NCBI GenBank assembly: GCA_905116865.2
Contig: CAJHNH020001158.1
Location: 262,001-326,000 of the forward strand
DNA length: 64,000 nt
From: Candidula unifasciata
Lineage: Eukaryota; Mollusca; Gastropoda; Stylommatophora; Geomitridae
Reading direction: 5' to 3'
Below, piece by piece: positions 13,201 through 27,900 of this stretch. Each line of letters opens with the position of its first letter. Position 1 is the first letter of the stretch. The notes under the pieces are model-generated. The model was not told the origin of the DNA. It searched no databases and was given only the letters and a program-made list of their open reading frames with translations. A program made the translations under genes and the position numbers.

Positions 13201-16200
13201 ACTCTCCACAGATGGCATGTCATCAAAAAACATTGCAAGTTTATTTTCTCATTTACCTTTCACTTGGCTGGAACACAGCTTTAAATAACTACAGATCTGA
13301 TCCGGTGAGATATTTTGCCAAAACAACAGAAGTTGTGGGGTGTACTGTTGAACAAAATAGTCACACTCAGATGTCAGAGTTGATGGCAACAAACTGCAAA
13401 CTCGATCCAAGGCTGTCTCAATTTCTTGCTAAAAAGAGAGAACATATAAATAATGTATCACAATAAAGGTAATAAACTCATGCAGTACAAAGAAATTCAC
13501 TCTGCATTCATTTGTATCTAACAACACAATATATTTTTCTTAATAGTGTATGTCTTTTCCAAATGCTACACTAAAACACTCAGGCTCAAATGTTAATGTA
13601 ATTTTATTTTCATGAAGTAGACAATCATCAGTCCCTGCAGAGTTGTGCCAGTGATTTTGGGAACAGCCTCTACTATGACTGTAAAGTCCATTGCAGGAAT
13701 GGAAGTCTCTGTCATACAGTACACATAAAAATGTTGATGCTCTAGCATTCTGAGGCTGGTTTTCTCTCAGACATCTATAGCTTGCTGCCCTTGGCCTCTT
13801 GCCCACTTTGACAGTCCATTATTTACTGTCTACCTTTAAAAAAGTCGGTCTACAGATGATTCCAGGCTGTGTCAATGTTGATTTCTTTCATGTCACTTGT
13901 GCATATGCCCTTATGGCGTAGCACTGGCTTTCTTGCAGATCTTCTCCTTGTTACCAGGTCACAATACTGGATATCCTTTGGAACACGACCATTCTCCAAG
14001 CCAGAAACATGTCCCAACTTGAAAAGACCTCTTTGCTTCAGCAGTGTTGGCATTTGTGTTCTTTCGGTCGGGGACAAAGTCTCATACAGCACATGTGGAA
14101 AGTATTCAAGTTGAGTGACGCTGCCTCTCCAGGGCACAGGTCTGGGCAAGTTCAACTGGAGTACAGGCTATTGCCCAGGCAGCAGGCATCCCCTTTCTTT
14201 GTTGCCGGTAAGGGGAAGGGCAAGTGCCAATACAATCTGGTGCTGAAGACATTGCAGAAATTGCTAGAGCAGCAGTGTAAACACAGGTGAACTAGCTTAG
14301 AGATTCCAGCTCCAGATTTTTTCTTAGGGTTCACTCCCGAAGTGCTTTCTCTGAATAAGGTATTTCATTTTCATTTTATTTTAATGCTGTCAGACCCAAA
14401 CAATTAATTACAGTTAATTAAAAACTTCCCTCACATGTGGGTTTAGGGCCTCACTGCTGGGGGAAGACAAAGAACAGACCCACTGTGTCCCCTAACAAGC
14501 ATGTTATAAATGGCGACTGTTTAAGGGTGTTTCATTTACAGTCGGAACACATCTGTTTGAAAGGCGAGGTACCGACTGTAATGATGGGAATTCCCAGGGA
14601 ACCCTCAGAGAGTTTCTAAAATGAGGGGACAAGGTCACAGGACCAGGGAAACAAGAGACACGTAGGAAAAGTCTGTCCAGAATATCCTGTGTTCTGTAAA
14701 AAAAGTGTAAGGAAAAAGTGTGAGATTGGAACCAAAGTTTTGAACGGAGAGATGAGGTAGAGTCAGCTAGCTGTGTTAGGTAGAGTCAGCTGTGTTTTGA
14801 TCATGTGAGAGGCAGGTTGCGTTGGTGTGACAGAGGTGAACATCATTTGTGAACTGATGAAATGCTGCAGTTGAAAACTAGGAATGTCTGGAATGAACTG
14901 ATTTCAAATTGCAATGTCTAGTGACTGTGAACATCTCTGTTATTGTGATTCAGATGCCAAACCCCGAGTAAATGGAACATTCTGACCGGCAGGTAATTGT
15001 ACCGATTGTCTAGTTGTCATCCCGCCGTGGCAGTCAGTCGTGAGCAAGTGTCAACAACTAAGGAAAACTATGAACGTCGACTGAATGACTTATTGCTGTA
15101 ACCACAATAAACTGTATCAACAGAATTGTCCTGTTTCGACTGTACTATCCTGTGTCCTGACTTTACAGCATAACAGAGGCAAGTATTAAGTCCAGATAGT
15201 ACAACAGCATCATTATTGCTGCAGACAAATAAGCCAGATCTGTAAAATGGATTTGCACTCAAAACTTAAGTTCTGGAACAAGACCAAAGCAGAATAAAAC
15301 AATTTTTCTGCAGGAGTTTACAGATGCTGATTGCTACTAAAAAGAAAAAGAAGAAGATTAAAATAGCATCTCTCCTCTTTGCCTGAGTCCCGGGCCTTCA
15401 CTGCTTCCTAACAAGTATGTCGTAGAAGGTGACTAAGAAGCGCTGTGCTTAAATCAGGTGTCGCTTGCCTGTGCATTGGAAGGTCATGGGCTTCAAGTCC
15501 CCTTTTAACCTTTAAAACTGACCTCAACTCCCACGTCAACCAAGCCTTGAGTGGGTACCAGGTAAAGACTTGGGAAGTAAAAGCAGCCACATCACCCAGC
15601 AAAAACTCTCCATTCTCACCTCTGTCACAATTCTCCACTCTCATCATATTCTCCACTCTCTCATCACATTCTCAATTTTCACCTCTGTCACAATTCTCCA
15701 TTCTCACCTCTGTCAGAATGATCCACTCTCACCTACCACAATTCTCCACTCTCTCATCACATTCTCTAATCTCATCTCTGTCACAATTCTCCACTCTCTC
15801 ATCACACCTCTGTCACAATTTTCCATTCTCACCTCTGTCAGAATGATCTACTCTCACCTACCACAATTCCCCACTCTCTCATATTTATCATGTAGCAGTA
15901 CCAACAAAGAAATGTTCACATATCTGAAGTCCCCTCAATGAGATATATAGTTTGAAACTCAAATGAAAGAAACATTTTTTCTGGTGCCATCTCCATAATG
16001 AAGGTTGACAGCAATGGATTGTGCCAACACTGACACCAGTGGGAATAATGTATGGTCAGGCCCCAATCTCTTTCATCCCACACCAATGTCAGAAACCCTT
16101 TGAAATTCCAAAATGATAAGAAAAACAATTAAAATAGATAAATCAATCAAGATTTTACCTGTGTTGAATTCTGAGCAAGAAGTTTGTCCAAATACTCGAC

Positions 16201-17876
16201 AATATATTCACACAGAGCACACTGTGGTCCAGTGGGAAGTTTCTTGATGTTTACTGGAGCATGCAGCCTCACTGCATACACAATAAAATTGTTTGAATAG
16301 AATTCAGATCTTTTTCAGATACACTAGAAGTTAATTAGCTATGTACAATGTTTCTAGGGATAATAAATGAAGTCTAAAGGCCTGAGTTTCTAAACAGACT
16401 GTAATGACTGTTTAAGTCTTCTCTTGTTGTTGTTGTTCTGCATTTGCCCTTAAAAGGACACAGTGCGCTGTGGTTACAGCTAAGCTATGATATCTGTGCC
16501 TTTTAGCTCAACATTTATGATCTCAGCAAACCCTGAATTAGTAGATGTGAACTAGCGTCATCGCACACGGTTATAAACCATAAGTACTCTGCCACAAGTA
16601 CAGCTGATAAGAAACTGTCCGCCTGTGTCACTGTCCGCAGCTACAGCGAAATTCCTCCATTTACGTCAGAGTGTTAACTCTGGTACCCATTACCTAGAGG
16701 CTGGGTGAACCCCGGGAACCGCCCCGTTTTGAACACCGGCAGTAAGCTGCAGCGAGTTGCAGCTGGATTTGAAAACGAGTTTCCTATTGACATGGCCCCT
16801 CCTGGTAATTACTGAGCTAAGGAGTTTTAATTTCTTAATTCTAAACTTTGACTTAATTAGCTTAAAGTTATATTTGTGGACATTAAAGCCAACAAATATG
16901 TATGAGACGAAGACAATTAAAATACTTACCACCAGTAGCATTGATGCAGAGCCTAACCTCACTGCAAATCTGTGCTGGTGTGAGCTTCTTAGCAATGAAG
17001 TCAATGGCAAAAGGTGTATACAATGCAACAAAAACCTTACACTGGTCTTTGTATGTTGACGTATAGTTACAAATGTGATTAAGAGCAGCTTCAATTTCAA
17101 CCTTAAAAAAAAACAACAAATGAACATAATTTAGGGCATAAAAACTGCATGGATGACAATTATATCCTAGTTTAAAAAAAAAATTATTTCTTTGCGTGGG
17201 TTTCCGGGGCACTATCATGCGGAAAACAAAAATAGACCTACAAACCATTCATAGAAATTGACTAACTTAGGGCTTCCTCTGAAGTCAACTGCATTTGCCT
17301 GAGCGGCCTGCACACAAATAAGCCAGTAAAACAGATATGCACACAAAACTTAAGTCCTGGCACAAAGCCAAAGTCCAAATGAACGAATAAAAAGGACCTT
17401 CTGCCGGAGCTTATAGCTGGTGAACAAAGAAGAAGAAGAAGAAAAGATAACTCTTTTCTATTGTGATAAAAATTCGAAAAAATGAAATGAATAAAATTTT
17501 ACTTTAGAAAGTTCTCTTCGAAGGCAGCATAACATGCTTGTTGAGTTGGGTTAAGCTGAGTTAAGAACCTACAATGCTTGGGACATTCTGACAAGAGCTC
17601 TGTCTTCAGCCACCAGTGCAGAGTTCTAATACTGAAGCTACTGCTAGCAATCTGATTATATGGACAATAATGCTTACATCCTTTACAATTTGGATGACAG
17701 GACAAAATTTCTTCGAATATCACAGAGAAGGAGGGAACAAATACTGACATTCCACAGGAGGCAGACAGTTGATTTCTTGCCTCTCAGGCAGACGCACTCC
17801 AACTCTGAAGGAAAACATAGTTAGCTGACTCTTACAACATGCATGTTACAGAGACAGGGGGTCTAATCTGTCCCCC

Positions 17877-17932
<56 letters not shown>

Positions 17933-20900
17933 CTGTATGGAAAGAGACTCATAAGGAAAATTTAGCACTCAAAAGTAGTCAAAGATTGATGATTGTTAGT
18001 ATGAAGAATAGCTGATGAGTCCAATCTGAGCCTGGAATGTCCTTGAGCAGTGCGAACAACAGACTGTAGCAGCTGTGGGCTTTGCCAAACTGTTTCTTTC
18101 TGGCCTGCCTCCATTTCTCGGCCAGAGCACTAATTACCAAGCCAAACTATACATTTACTTCATATTTCACATAATGTAAAGTAAAGGTCCCTTATCACAT
18201 GAGTTGTGCATCGAGATATGAGGATAGATTAATATTTTAATGGACCTATCAGCTATTGATGGGTGATATGGTCATGATGGTGCCTGCCTATACTTCTCAA
18301 GACTTTACCTAGTACCCATTAAAGGATGGGCTGAACTACGAGCCAAGGTCCTTTTTTGTGAAAAAATCCAGCTCCATATGGATTTCAATCCCAGACCTTC
18401 GGATCTGCACGAAAGCATACAGAATGTTCACAAAGACAGCTCCTAATATTTCACACACTGGTCTATAATTTTACACAAAGCAAAGTGCATATAAAAATTA
18501 AAGTAATGAATCAACAAATTTAAATCAGGAAGTAAAAGCAAAACAAACATTAAAAAAATAACTAATCTAAAGCTCACTTCTGATGACTTTTCAACTAAAA
18601 GTTTATCAAGTTCTTCAAAAACATAGATGCACATGGTACACTTCTCTCCATCTTTTGCAGAAGATACTTTGTTCACATGGAGATTCAGTTTGAGCGTCAA
18701 TGCTGAAATAAACACCTCAAACACTTCATTTTCTTTCAAATAATGCAGACATGAATGATGCACGGCACAATTTATTGCGTTTAATCAGGTGCATAACTAC
18801 CAAGTTCCCACCAGTATATAACAAAGAACACAGGAATCCTTTTCAATGAAATTTCAAATTCGCTCAGCCCCTTGTTACAGTGTACATTTCACTAAAGGAG
18901 ATCCAAGATTAACCCTTTGGAGACGACGCAGGCGAAATATTGGCCTAACGCAAAGTAGCCAAAAGGACGACTGGGCCCATTGTTCGGCCCTATATAATAG
19001 AAGCCTAGATATTGGCTGGCAGGTTTTCGTACCAGCCAATCCGACTGCTTCTTGCATTTCTTGCACATGTGGGCTGTTCATTGACGGCTTTCGAGAAAGT
19101 TTAATGTGTTCGGTACTTTACATCAATTTTTTTCTGGGGTTAGCTGTTCCCAACAATGGCGAAAAGGAATGTTGTGTCACAGCAACCAAAACATAGCTGG
19201 AGGCAGGAAAATGAGTAGAACCATGTGCCAGACGGGTCTGAAAGGCCATAAAAAAATGCACCCAAATTGTTCAGGTTAGTTATGTTTGTTCCCAAGTTTT
19301 AAACAATTGCTTGCATGAATTATGCAGATCAGTTAAGTTAATTTGAATAAATGTTGAGATTTCAGTTTTATTCATAAATATTATGTTAGTTCATTCAATT
19401 TCCTACATGAATATATACAGTTTTGTATATGTTAATTAAACACTTTATTTTTTATAATTTTGTGTGTTTAAACTATAAGAATCCCCTCCTGAAGGCTTCG
19501 TCTTCTTGACACTGAAACTCCAAAAAGGCTCCGTCTCCTAAGGGTTAACCGTGTGATCCTTTAACTGACACAATGAGGGACTTTAAATCTTCCTGCTACT
19601 GAAATTGGTAGGCACCAGTTAGTATCTTACACAGCACACCTGAAGGGCAGTCAGAAAGTAACAGCCCTAATTTTTTCATAACAATTTATGCAAAAATGTC
19701 AGAAGTTCACTCTACATAACTCATTATATCCTCTTAAAGTTAGTTGTGTATACAGGATGTTGCAGAACCAACCCCAGCATTTTTTTGGCTGTTGTGGTTT
19801 TTGTAAGCAAATTTTATGTTTAGTAGTTTGCCATTGCTTTCTAAACACTCAGCACTCGGTACTACTGTCGAAACCAATGCAAGACAAATCGTCTGCGGTT
19901 GGGTTCAAACCCGAAACCTTGGCATTATGAAGCGCGTTCACAACACCTAAGCTACAGATACCGACATTATACCCTCTGCCAAAAAAAAAAAAAACCCTGC
20001 TAATTACTGCCTTTATATATCACTTTTTGCAGTGTAGACAGGGGAGTCTTTTGAGCCTGAGGATTTAAGGCAGAAGCTAGTGCTGTCGCCACAACTGTAC
20101 AGGTGATTATTTTATTTTGCCCCCGACAGAAAAAATCCCCAGCCTTACCGAGGATTCAAACCCAGATCTCCAGCATGACAGCCCAGTGTTCTTGCGGGCC
20201 AGCCACTCCTTATTAAATCCTCTACACAACCTAATTTTCTATATTACCTCTGTCAACTAGTAATACCTTACACTAAAACAAAACATGGAGATACGGGCCC
20301 AGTGTTTATCATGATCACACAGCCACTTCTTCACATCATTAATAACATTCTCAGATCTACCTCTCCACTTCCCGAAGCTCTAACCCTTTTGCCTTGAAAA
20401 GCCGATACATCCGGTTGGGTCCGATTCCCCACAAATGTCACTTTTCCGATTTGCCTATCATGACGTGTTTACGAGATGTATAGTTAATGCAACTGGTTGA
20501 TTTCACGCCTGCACAAATGTTTGGGAGTTCAGGTTACTGATAAATTAACCAACTGTAGCATTTAGAGTGGTTCTCCGGTGCGCTAAATGGCTGTTTTAAA
20601 GCCATGATTTTCTCATAAGCCTCTGCGGTAAAGGTCATGGGGCCATGGAATGAATTACTTGATACTTGTGTGGTTTTTTTAAAATTTTATTTTTAAGGCC
20701 CCAGAGAATGTATTCCATTTAATGTAATTCTTTGCTCCGTACACTTTTATTGATTACCTCTTTCACATATCTTTACAAACATTGAAAAATGATTTTATAT
20801 TGTTCACAAATTCACTTTTAACGAACTTATTAGTGACCAGTGTAAAAAATTTAGTTTTACTTTTTTTAAGAATCCTAACGGGGACACGACCAATAGTTTT

Positions 20901-21915
20901 TTTTTCTAGAATTGTCGGGGGGAAAGGGTTTACTTTCTCAACTCAGCGACCAACAGTGCTCACATCTAATGCACTCCTTCCATATACAGCGCATACATTT
21001 TGATGAATGTTCAACAGTTTTTTTTCTGTCTGCAACCAGAAATGCTAAAATAATTTTCTGTTTGTAACTGACACTGCTTTCGCATGTCACTTTAACAGTT
21101 GGTCTTTTCGTAGTTTGCCCATTTGGATAGAATGGCTTCTGATGCGATTCCATAAAAGGCGTATATCAAAACAGGAATAGGACGTAGAGCAAGAGGTAGA
21201 CAAAGAACACAATGGGAAGATAACATCAGAGAAAATCGATAGCACCAGATGTGTCAATGGTAGAAGCAGCAAGAAGAGCACGAAGCAGGACCTTATATCT
21301 CCCTCGACATCCGAAGCGGTAAAAGAGGACATAAAGAAGAATATATTTTTGTTAGGATTTGGTGCAATTTCATACAACACAGACATTTCAAATTTGAAGT
21401 GCGCAACATTTTATGTTCATAAACTGATTAATCCCTGAGAACAAGAGAACAAAATGTGGGGCATTAGTTTCTGAATGCTTCTCACATAACATACTTTCAT
21501 ACTTGTTTCACAGACTACAGTAAGGTGTGCGAGTGTGTTCAACGCCAAAAGTTACTGAACGTCACAAGAGGGATGATACTTCCAACATCGTCGATGGAAA
21601 TAAAAGAGCTGACAGGTTGGCTGGATCCGCTATCACTACCGACAGTCAGCCTATGGATCATGCTGATATTATCAATGCCCTCAGAGAAATGGGAAGGATA
21701 GAGGACTTTGGTGGCAGTGAATCCACATCACTCGCCAGAATGGCAGACTTGGGAATTAAGATCGGCACAGCAAAAAACTAGACGCACACCAGACACGCCA
21801 GAAGACTTGTTAATCAACATAGAACTGGTACTATTAGCCATCGGACGTTGGGGTTCATACTGAGGGGAGGATCTGAGCACCTATGGACATGTCCGGAGTG
21901 CAATGAGGATAACCC

Positions 21916-21999
<84 letters not shown>

Positions 22000-24900
22000 T
22001 CCAACACATCTGATCTGATCATTATCCATCAGCAGGTCCTTTACAGAACCATACTTATCATGGCTTGCCTGAAAGTCTTACTCCAGCCAATTCTCAAGCC
22101 CTATGTGCTTTTATACCCAATGCATCTTCACTGACATGTATCTACGTTTACAGAGGTATGCCTCTGCACATTTGATCTACTTAACTGAAACACTATTTCA
22201 CAAACATTTTTTAATTTCTTCAACATTATTTCTGATTTTGGGTTTAAATAAAATGTGCCAACATTTCTTCTCCTTCTGCATTCACCCAAAGACATAATGC
22301 TGGTCAGCCCCCAAGAGAAGGCAGGGGCAGAACATGAGCATTCCCTGCCATCCAAGAAAGCTTCCATAAATGCAGAGACAAAATAAACTGCTCTGATACT
22401 AAGCCCATCCACGAAATCATCACCTTCTGCTCACTACAGTTTAATCTCACTTCCATATACTGGGCCTCTCATTTATGGGCTATGCCTTGAGAAGCCAGCG
22501 GGATGCAGCCTGCAAACCTAGTATTTCAGTGACCTAAATAGAATGAGTACTTTGCTTCTTATGCAAACATTTCTTACCCTGGCCCATTGAGGCATTGCAA
22601 AATCGAATTTTCTGGCAAATCTGATTTGGTGGCAACTCTTGAACAATCAGGTCCACAACATAGGGCAGGTAGAGGGCGACAAAGCTTTCACATTCAGTCT
22701 TAATGGTTGCTGACAGGACATCACACACTTTGTCCAAAGCTGCTTCTATATCTGTCTGTTGGTAGACAGAATGAGCAATGCATCACAATTTGAGCTTCTA
22801 TATCAATGTGATGAAATGTAGTAAGATACCATGTGAATATTCCCCTGTGACAACATCACTAAGGTAATTATTAATCATTGTTTATGGTTTCTAGCAGGAT
22901 ATTACATACTTTGCACAGCTTTGCCTCTTTTTTAATATTGGCAGACAAAATGAGATATGACACACATTTTTTTTTAAATGTAATAAACTGTTTTCAGAAA
23001 ATGATAATTTTTATTTCTAATAAAAGCAGTTGAGAATACAGCAAAACTTTGTTAATACAAATCCCAACTGACAGAAAAATTAAACAGTGTGATTAAAAAA
23101 TATTTTTTTTTGGTTGCAAATCATAGACTAATGCATGTAACAGTACATTTACCTCACTGCTAGGGCACCATTTTTTTTCATATTAACTGAGTTTTTTTTG
23201 GTATTAACAAGGTTTAACTGCAGTAAAAAAAAAATTGTTTTGCCCATATTTCTTTTGTTGAAAATTTTAAAAACTTACATATTCTTAAAGGACTTGCAAA
23301 CTAACCCTGGTATTACATGGCTGTTTGTCATTTTTAGGAGTTATTTTATTGCACAATAAATCAATAATTTCATATTTTACTGCACAATAAATTGAGAATT
23401 TCACCATCTTAGTGGATAATAAAAATTATACTAGATAATAAATCAGGAATTTCACCATTTCACTGGACAATAAAGAAAGAATTTCAAAATTTTTATAGAC
23501 AATAATGCAAGAATTTCACCATTTTACTTGATAATAAATCAAGAATTTAACCATTTTACTAGACAATGAAGGATGATTTTCACCATTTTACTGGATAATA
23601 AAACAAGAATTTCACCATTTTACTGGATAATAAATTAGAATGAGCTGCAGGCCTTATTTAAGTATAGGAGGACTTGTGAGTCGGTTGAGAGCCTATGCTC
23701 TACTGACAAAAAAAAAAAGAAGAAAACCTGAAATGTATGCAGTTCATTTTCATCATTACTATTATTTAGTAAAAACAAACATGCATTTCAGTAAAACTTT
23801 GCATTGCCTCTACCTCAGGAAAACTTTCTGCTAAACTTGAAAACAAGGCCCCATTAGGGGGAGAAAAAAAAAGGGGGGGGGGCAGTGGGGGTAGAAAACA
23901 GATTCACTACCCTTTAATAAACATGTCATAAAAGCCACCTATTTCAGGATCTGAATCATAAATGTTGAGCTGAAAGGCACAGATATTACTGCCTAGCTGT
24001 AAACCACAACACAGTGATTTAAACAGACATGTCTTGAAATAAATTATCCCACAAAGACAGCTGGTTGTTTACATTAAAAACGGCATTCTCTGGCATGTCA
24101 TCAGAAGGAAGAACAGTAGGGTATGCTGTGATAACAGGAATATTAGAGGGAAGACAAGCAGCAAAACAACACATATAACTAAGTCCAATGAATTTTCAAC
24201 AAGTCTTCTCTGCTCTCCCCCTCCCACCCCCTTAATTTCTCCCAGATTCACCCATCTCCATTCTCCACCTTTTTTTTTTAAATTTTACTTTCTCACCTGA
24301 GGCCTCTATCAACCTCCCCACCCCACCAATCCAGCATCCCCAATTTTCACAATAGGCTATTCCCACGCCCACAACAAATTCAACAAACTCATTTGCACTC
24401 TTGGCTACTATTCTTCCCCATCCCCCATGCCTGGTCATAGAAACTATGATTTAAACTACTGGGCGGCACTCTAACTTCTAAATAATAAAAAAATGAAACA
24501 ACAACAACAACAAGAAAGGGGGAGGGGGGAGGGAGAGAGAGAGAAAGAGAGAGACAAAGAGAGAGAGAGAGACAGAGAGAGAAAGGAGAGAGAGAGAAAG
24601 GAGAGAGAGAGAAAGGAGAGAGAGAGAGAGAACAAATAAAAACGTGCACATCCACAAACAATACCTCTGTGGTGTTCTCCTTTAACAATTTCTCCACAAC
24701 ACTCGTCAATAACTCACACAGAAGACACAGTTCTGTCTCCTGCTGCTTTGTCAGCCCAGGTGATGCCACCCTGAGCACTGGTGCTGCCACATGTGGAAGG
24801 GCTCCTGTAGCATACAGTAGAAGACTGAATGTAAAGCGTACTTCTGATGACATTTTCAGTGTAAAGCTTACTTTGTAAGGAATTATCAAATCAAAATATG

Positions 24901-27900
24901 AATGGAATTCTCAATTTAAAGCCAACATCAACGTAAAGCATACTCTTTATGACATTCTGAATGTAAAGCACACATTTACATTACAAGGACAATGACACCT
25001 CTTTTTATGCTCAATAATAGATTCACTGTGGGAAGCGCAGTTTTCAGTCACAGGGAGGAGGGAAAGTTAAGATCGCTGTGGTTCTATATGGAGATACTCC
25101 ATCCCAGAGAGCACTTGAGCCCAGTACCCCACAAGCCAGAACAGTCCTCATCACCGAACATTTGGATCTCAAAGCGTGAGCTTGATATTCCAGAGATCTG
25201 GTATTTACGTACAATCGGACCACACTATAACAAATGACGGATAGAATCACTGTGAGGCTTCACCTAACATTTCACACACCTCTACATGACATGACTTCTT
25301 CTTCTTCTCTTCTTCACTTCCTCTTTTACCACTGTGGGTGTCGAGGGAGATATAAGGTTCTGTTTCTAGCTCTTCTGGCTGCCTCGACCATAAGCACATC
25401 GTGCTGTTGTAGAGTTTCTCTGATGTTATCCTTCCATCTTGTTCTTGGTCTACCCCGTGCTCTACGTCCTTCTTCTCTTTCCATGTATGCTTTGTATGGT
25501 ATAGTGTCACAAGGCATTCTCTCTAAGTGGGCAAACCATTTCACTTGCTGTCTTTGTATGTAATCCAGAATCGGTTCTGTGCCGACTTGTTCTCTTATGA
25601 TCTCATTCCTGATCTTATCTCTTATGGTCACTCCTACAGCCCTTCTCAGACATCTCATTTCCGTGGTTACTAATTTTCTTTTATGGTTTGTTGTGAGTGA
25701 CCATGTCTGGCACTGGTAGCACAGAGTTGGAATAAATATGCTTTAAATAAGATGTCTCTTTGTGCTGATTGGGATTGTCATGCTGTAAGAGGGGGGCTAG
25801 CTGTCCCAATACTTGGTTTGCTTTACTGCATCTAATGTCAATTTCTTTATCCAATTTCCCATCTTCGGTAAATGTAGTACCCAGATATTTAAACTCAGAT
25901 GCCTGTTTAATGCCTTTGTATTCTCTTGCTATGTTTAGATCTGTCTTCTTTTTTCCCATTGACATTACTTCTGTCTTTTCAGTGTTGATTCTCATATTAT
26001 TTGTTTTACATTCTTCATTCATGGATGTTAGATGTTGTTGCAATTTCATGGCTGTATCTGCTATCAAGGCCTGGTCATCTGCAAAGAGAAATTTGTTGAT
26101 CTTACTAAGATCTTCATTCATGGGCTTGGCATTCTTGCACATACTGTCGATGTAGGTGATAAACAGCAGTGGTGATAAGACACACCCGTGTCTTACTCCA
26201 GATGTCACTGTGAAAGGATGAGATGTTCCCTGATTTATTCTAACTACACTTCTACAATCCCTGTATAAACTTTTGCACACTTCGATGAGGTGTTTGCTTA
26301 CTCCATATCTTGCCATTATTTTCCATAATAATTGTCTGTCGACTCTGTCAAATGCCTTCTCCTGGTCTACGAATGCCACAAATAAGTTCTTATTGTATTC
26401 AATGTTCTTTTCTATTAACTGTTCAAGTGTGAAGATTGCATCTGTGCAGCTTCTATTTCTCCTAAATCCCATCTGTTCTTCTGCCAGCTGTGGTTCTATC
26501 ACTGGTCTCAGTCTTGTTTCTATTATCTTGGCATACATTTTGCCAACATGGCTTAAAAGAGAGATGCCTCGATATTGACCGCATTCTCGTTTGCTTCCTT
26601 TGTTCTTCCACAATGGTATAACTTTGCATGTTGCCAATCAATAGGGGCCGTTTGTTGTACCCATGCTGCATTGAATATTCTGTGAAGCCATCTGATGCTG
26701 CTTTCACCTGCCATGACATGACTAACCTATTCTTATTGCAGGAAGACAAATATAAGACCACTGTGGTTATATACAGAATATTTTCACATTTCGGATCTAT
26801 CCAAACACAAAAACTGTTTTCAGTACTTTTTGGCAAAGTAAAATACTCAAAATTTTAAAGCTATAAATGGTGGTCCAAGGGACGTTATTTGGAGAAGCTC
26901 GCTCTCCTACGAAATACGCCAGGCCAAATCAGAAGGAGCTGAAACCAAGGAGGAAACATCAAGAATGAATAGGCAAGAAGAACACAGTTGACAACAGGAT
27001 AGGGAATAAGCAGTCTGACTTGGAGGAAAGAAGCATTAAGCCCAGAGACGGCACAAATACCAAAACTTTAGCCACGAAAGAGGCGCAAATAAACAAGACC
27101 AACAGTTACACACTACACTCACTCAAACTGGACTACCAGTTACACGCTACACTCACCCACACTGGACTACCAGTTACACGCTACACTCACCCACACTGGA
27201 CTACCAGTTACACACTACACTCACCCACACTGGACTACCAGTTACACACTACACTCACCCACACTGGACTACCAGTTACACGCTACACTCACCCACACTG
27301 GACTACCGGTTACTTCGAAACCATTTTCAGTGCCACCCCCCCCCCCCCACTACAGCTATGCTACATGGCTGAACAAGGTTTCCAGGATTTTTACCTGTTT
27401 AATTCTCATCCTGGAGATGGTACTTCTACAGGCTGCAATCCTGCAGGGGAAAAACTTGATAGAAAAAAAAATAGCTCTGTGTGCACTGATCACTTATAAG
27501 ATAAACAGGATGTCTCTTAAAGATTAATATTTCACATTTTTTATTTTTGTTTCAGCCTTAAAAGGGTGGCTGACACATAATTGCTGTTTAAAGCTAGGTT
27601 GTGATATCTGCATCTACTGGCTCAACAGATAAGTTTGTAGAAAAATTCTGAATTAGTTGCTTTTTACGACATGCTTGTGAAAAGCAGTAGTGTGCCGATT
27701 TGTTTCTGCCCTAAAAACTAGGCCCAGGAAGTTTTACAACTAAGTGACATGTCAAAAAAAAAAAAAAAAACGCTATAGGACATTAACAAAGGCTACAAAA
27801 CTAGCAAAAGTAAGGAAACTGCATCTAACTCAACTCTGTGATGCTTTATGGCACAAGCAGTACAACAAAAGAAAAGGAAGAGACAAATCTGTCCTAAACC

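Larger units (their letters stand above)
3765..16271 (-). repeat. Three-unit tandem duplication carrying D10, D11 and D12
   Basis: Exons and introns of the three units match. Examples: 6940-7530 with 11080-11700 and, in part, 15880-16100; 7730-7985 with 11930-12140; 9415-10450 with 12150-13080; 4136-4560 with 10804-10925 and 13429-13840. About 1.43 kb (roughly 7985-9412) is present in one linker intron and absent from the next. Units differ mainly by transposon insertions, deletions and minisatellite growth. Confidence 0.85.
23640..24900. repeat. Segmental duplication, copy 1 (contains D8 A exon)
   Basis: Matches 29090-30410 in order: GAGCTGCAGGC start, a SINE-C piece, the TTTTCAACAAGTCTTCTCTG tract, the GA-rich tract, the A exon, and the AATGTAAAGC repeats after it. 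Confidence 0.8.

Noticed and set aside
15445..15941. Two overlapping 120-130-codon plus frames
   Set aside because: Produced by SINE-A plus the CTCCACTCT minisatellite.
18846..19196. A 116-codon plus frame as a possible antisense gene
   Set aside because: It lies mostly inside the piggyBac-like nonautonomous element, has no recognisable domain and no initiation context.
21087..21386. A 99-codon minus frame as a coding gene
   Set aside because: Antisense to a plus-strand LINE 3' end at 21170-21340.
24389..24889. A 166-codon minus frame read as a single protein
   Set aside because: Only its D8 A-exon part (24665-24804) is coding. The rest is the CT-rich tract and intron read through.
27020..27499. 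A 159-codon plus frame with repeats
   Set aside because: The 34-bp minisatellite cycles through all three frames; no conserved protein.
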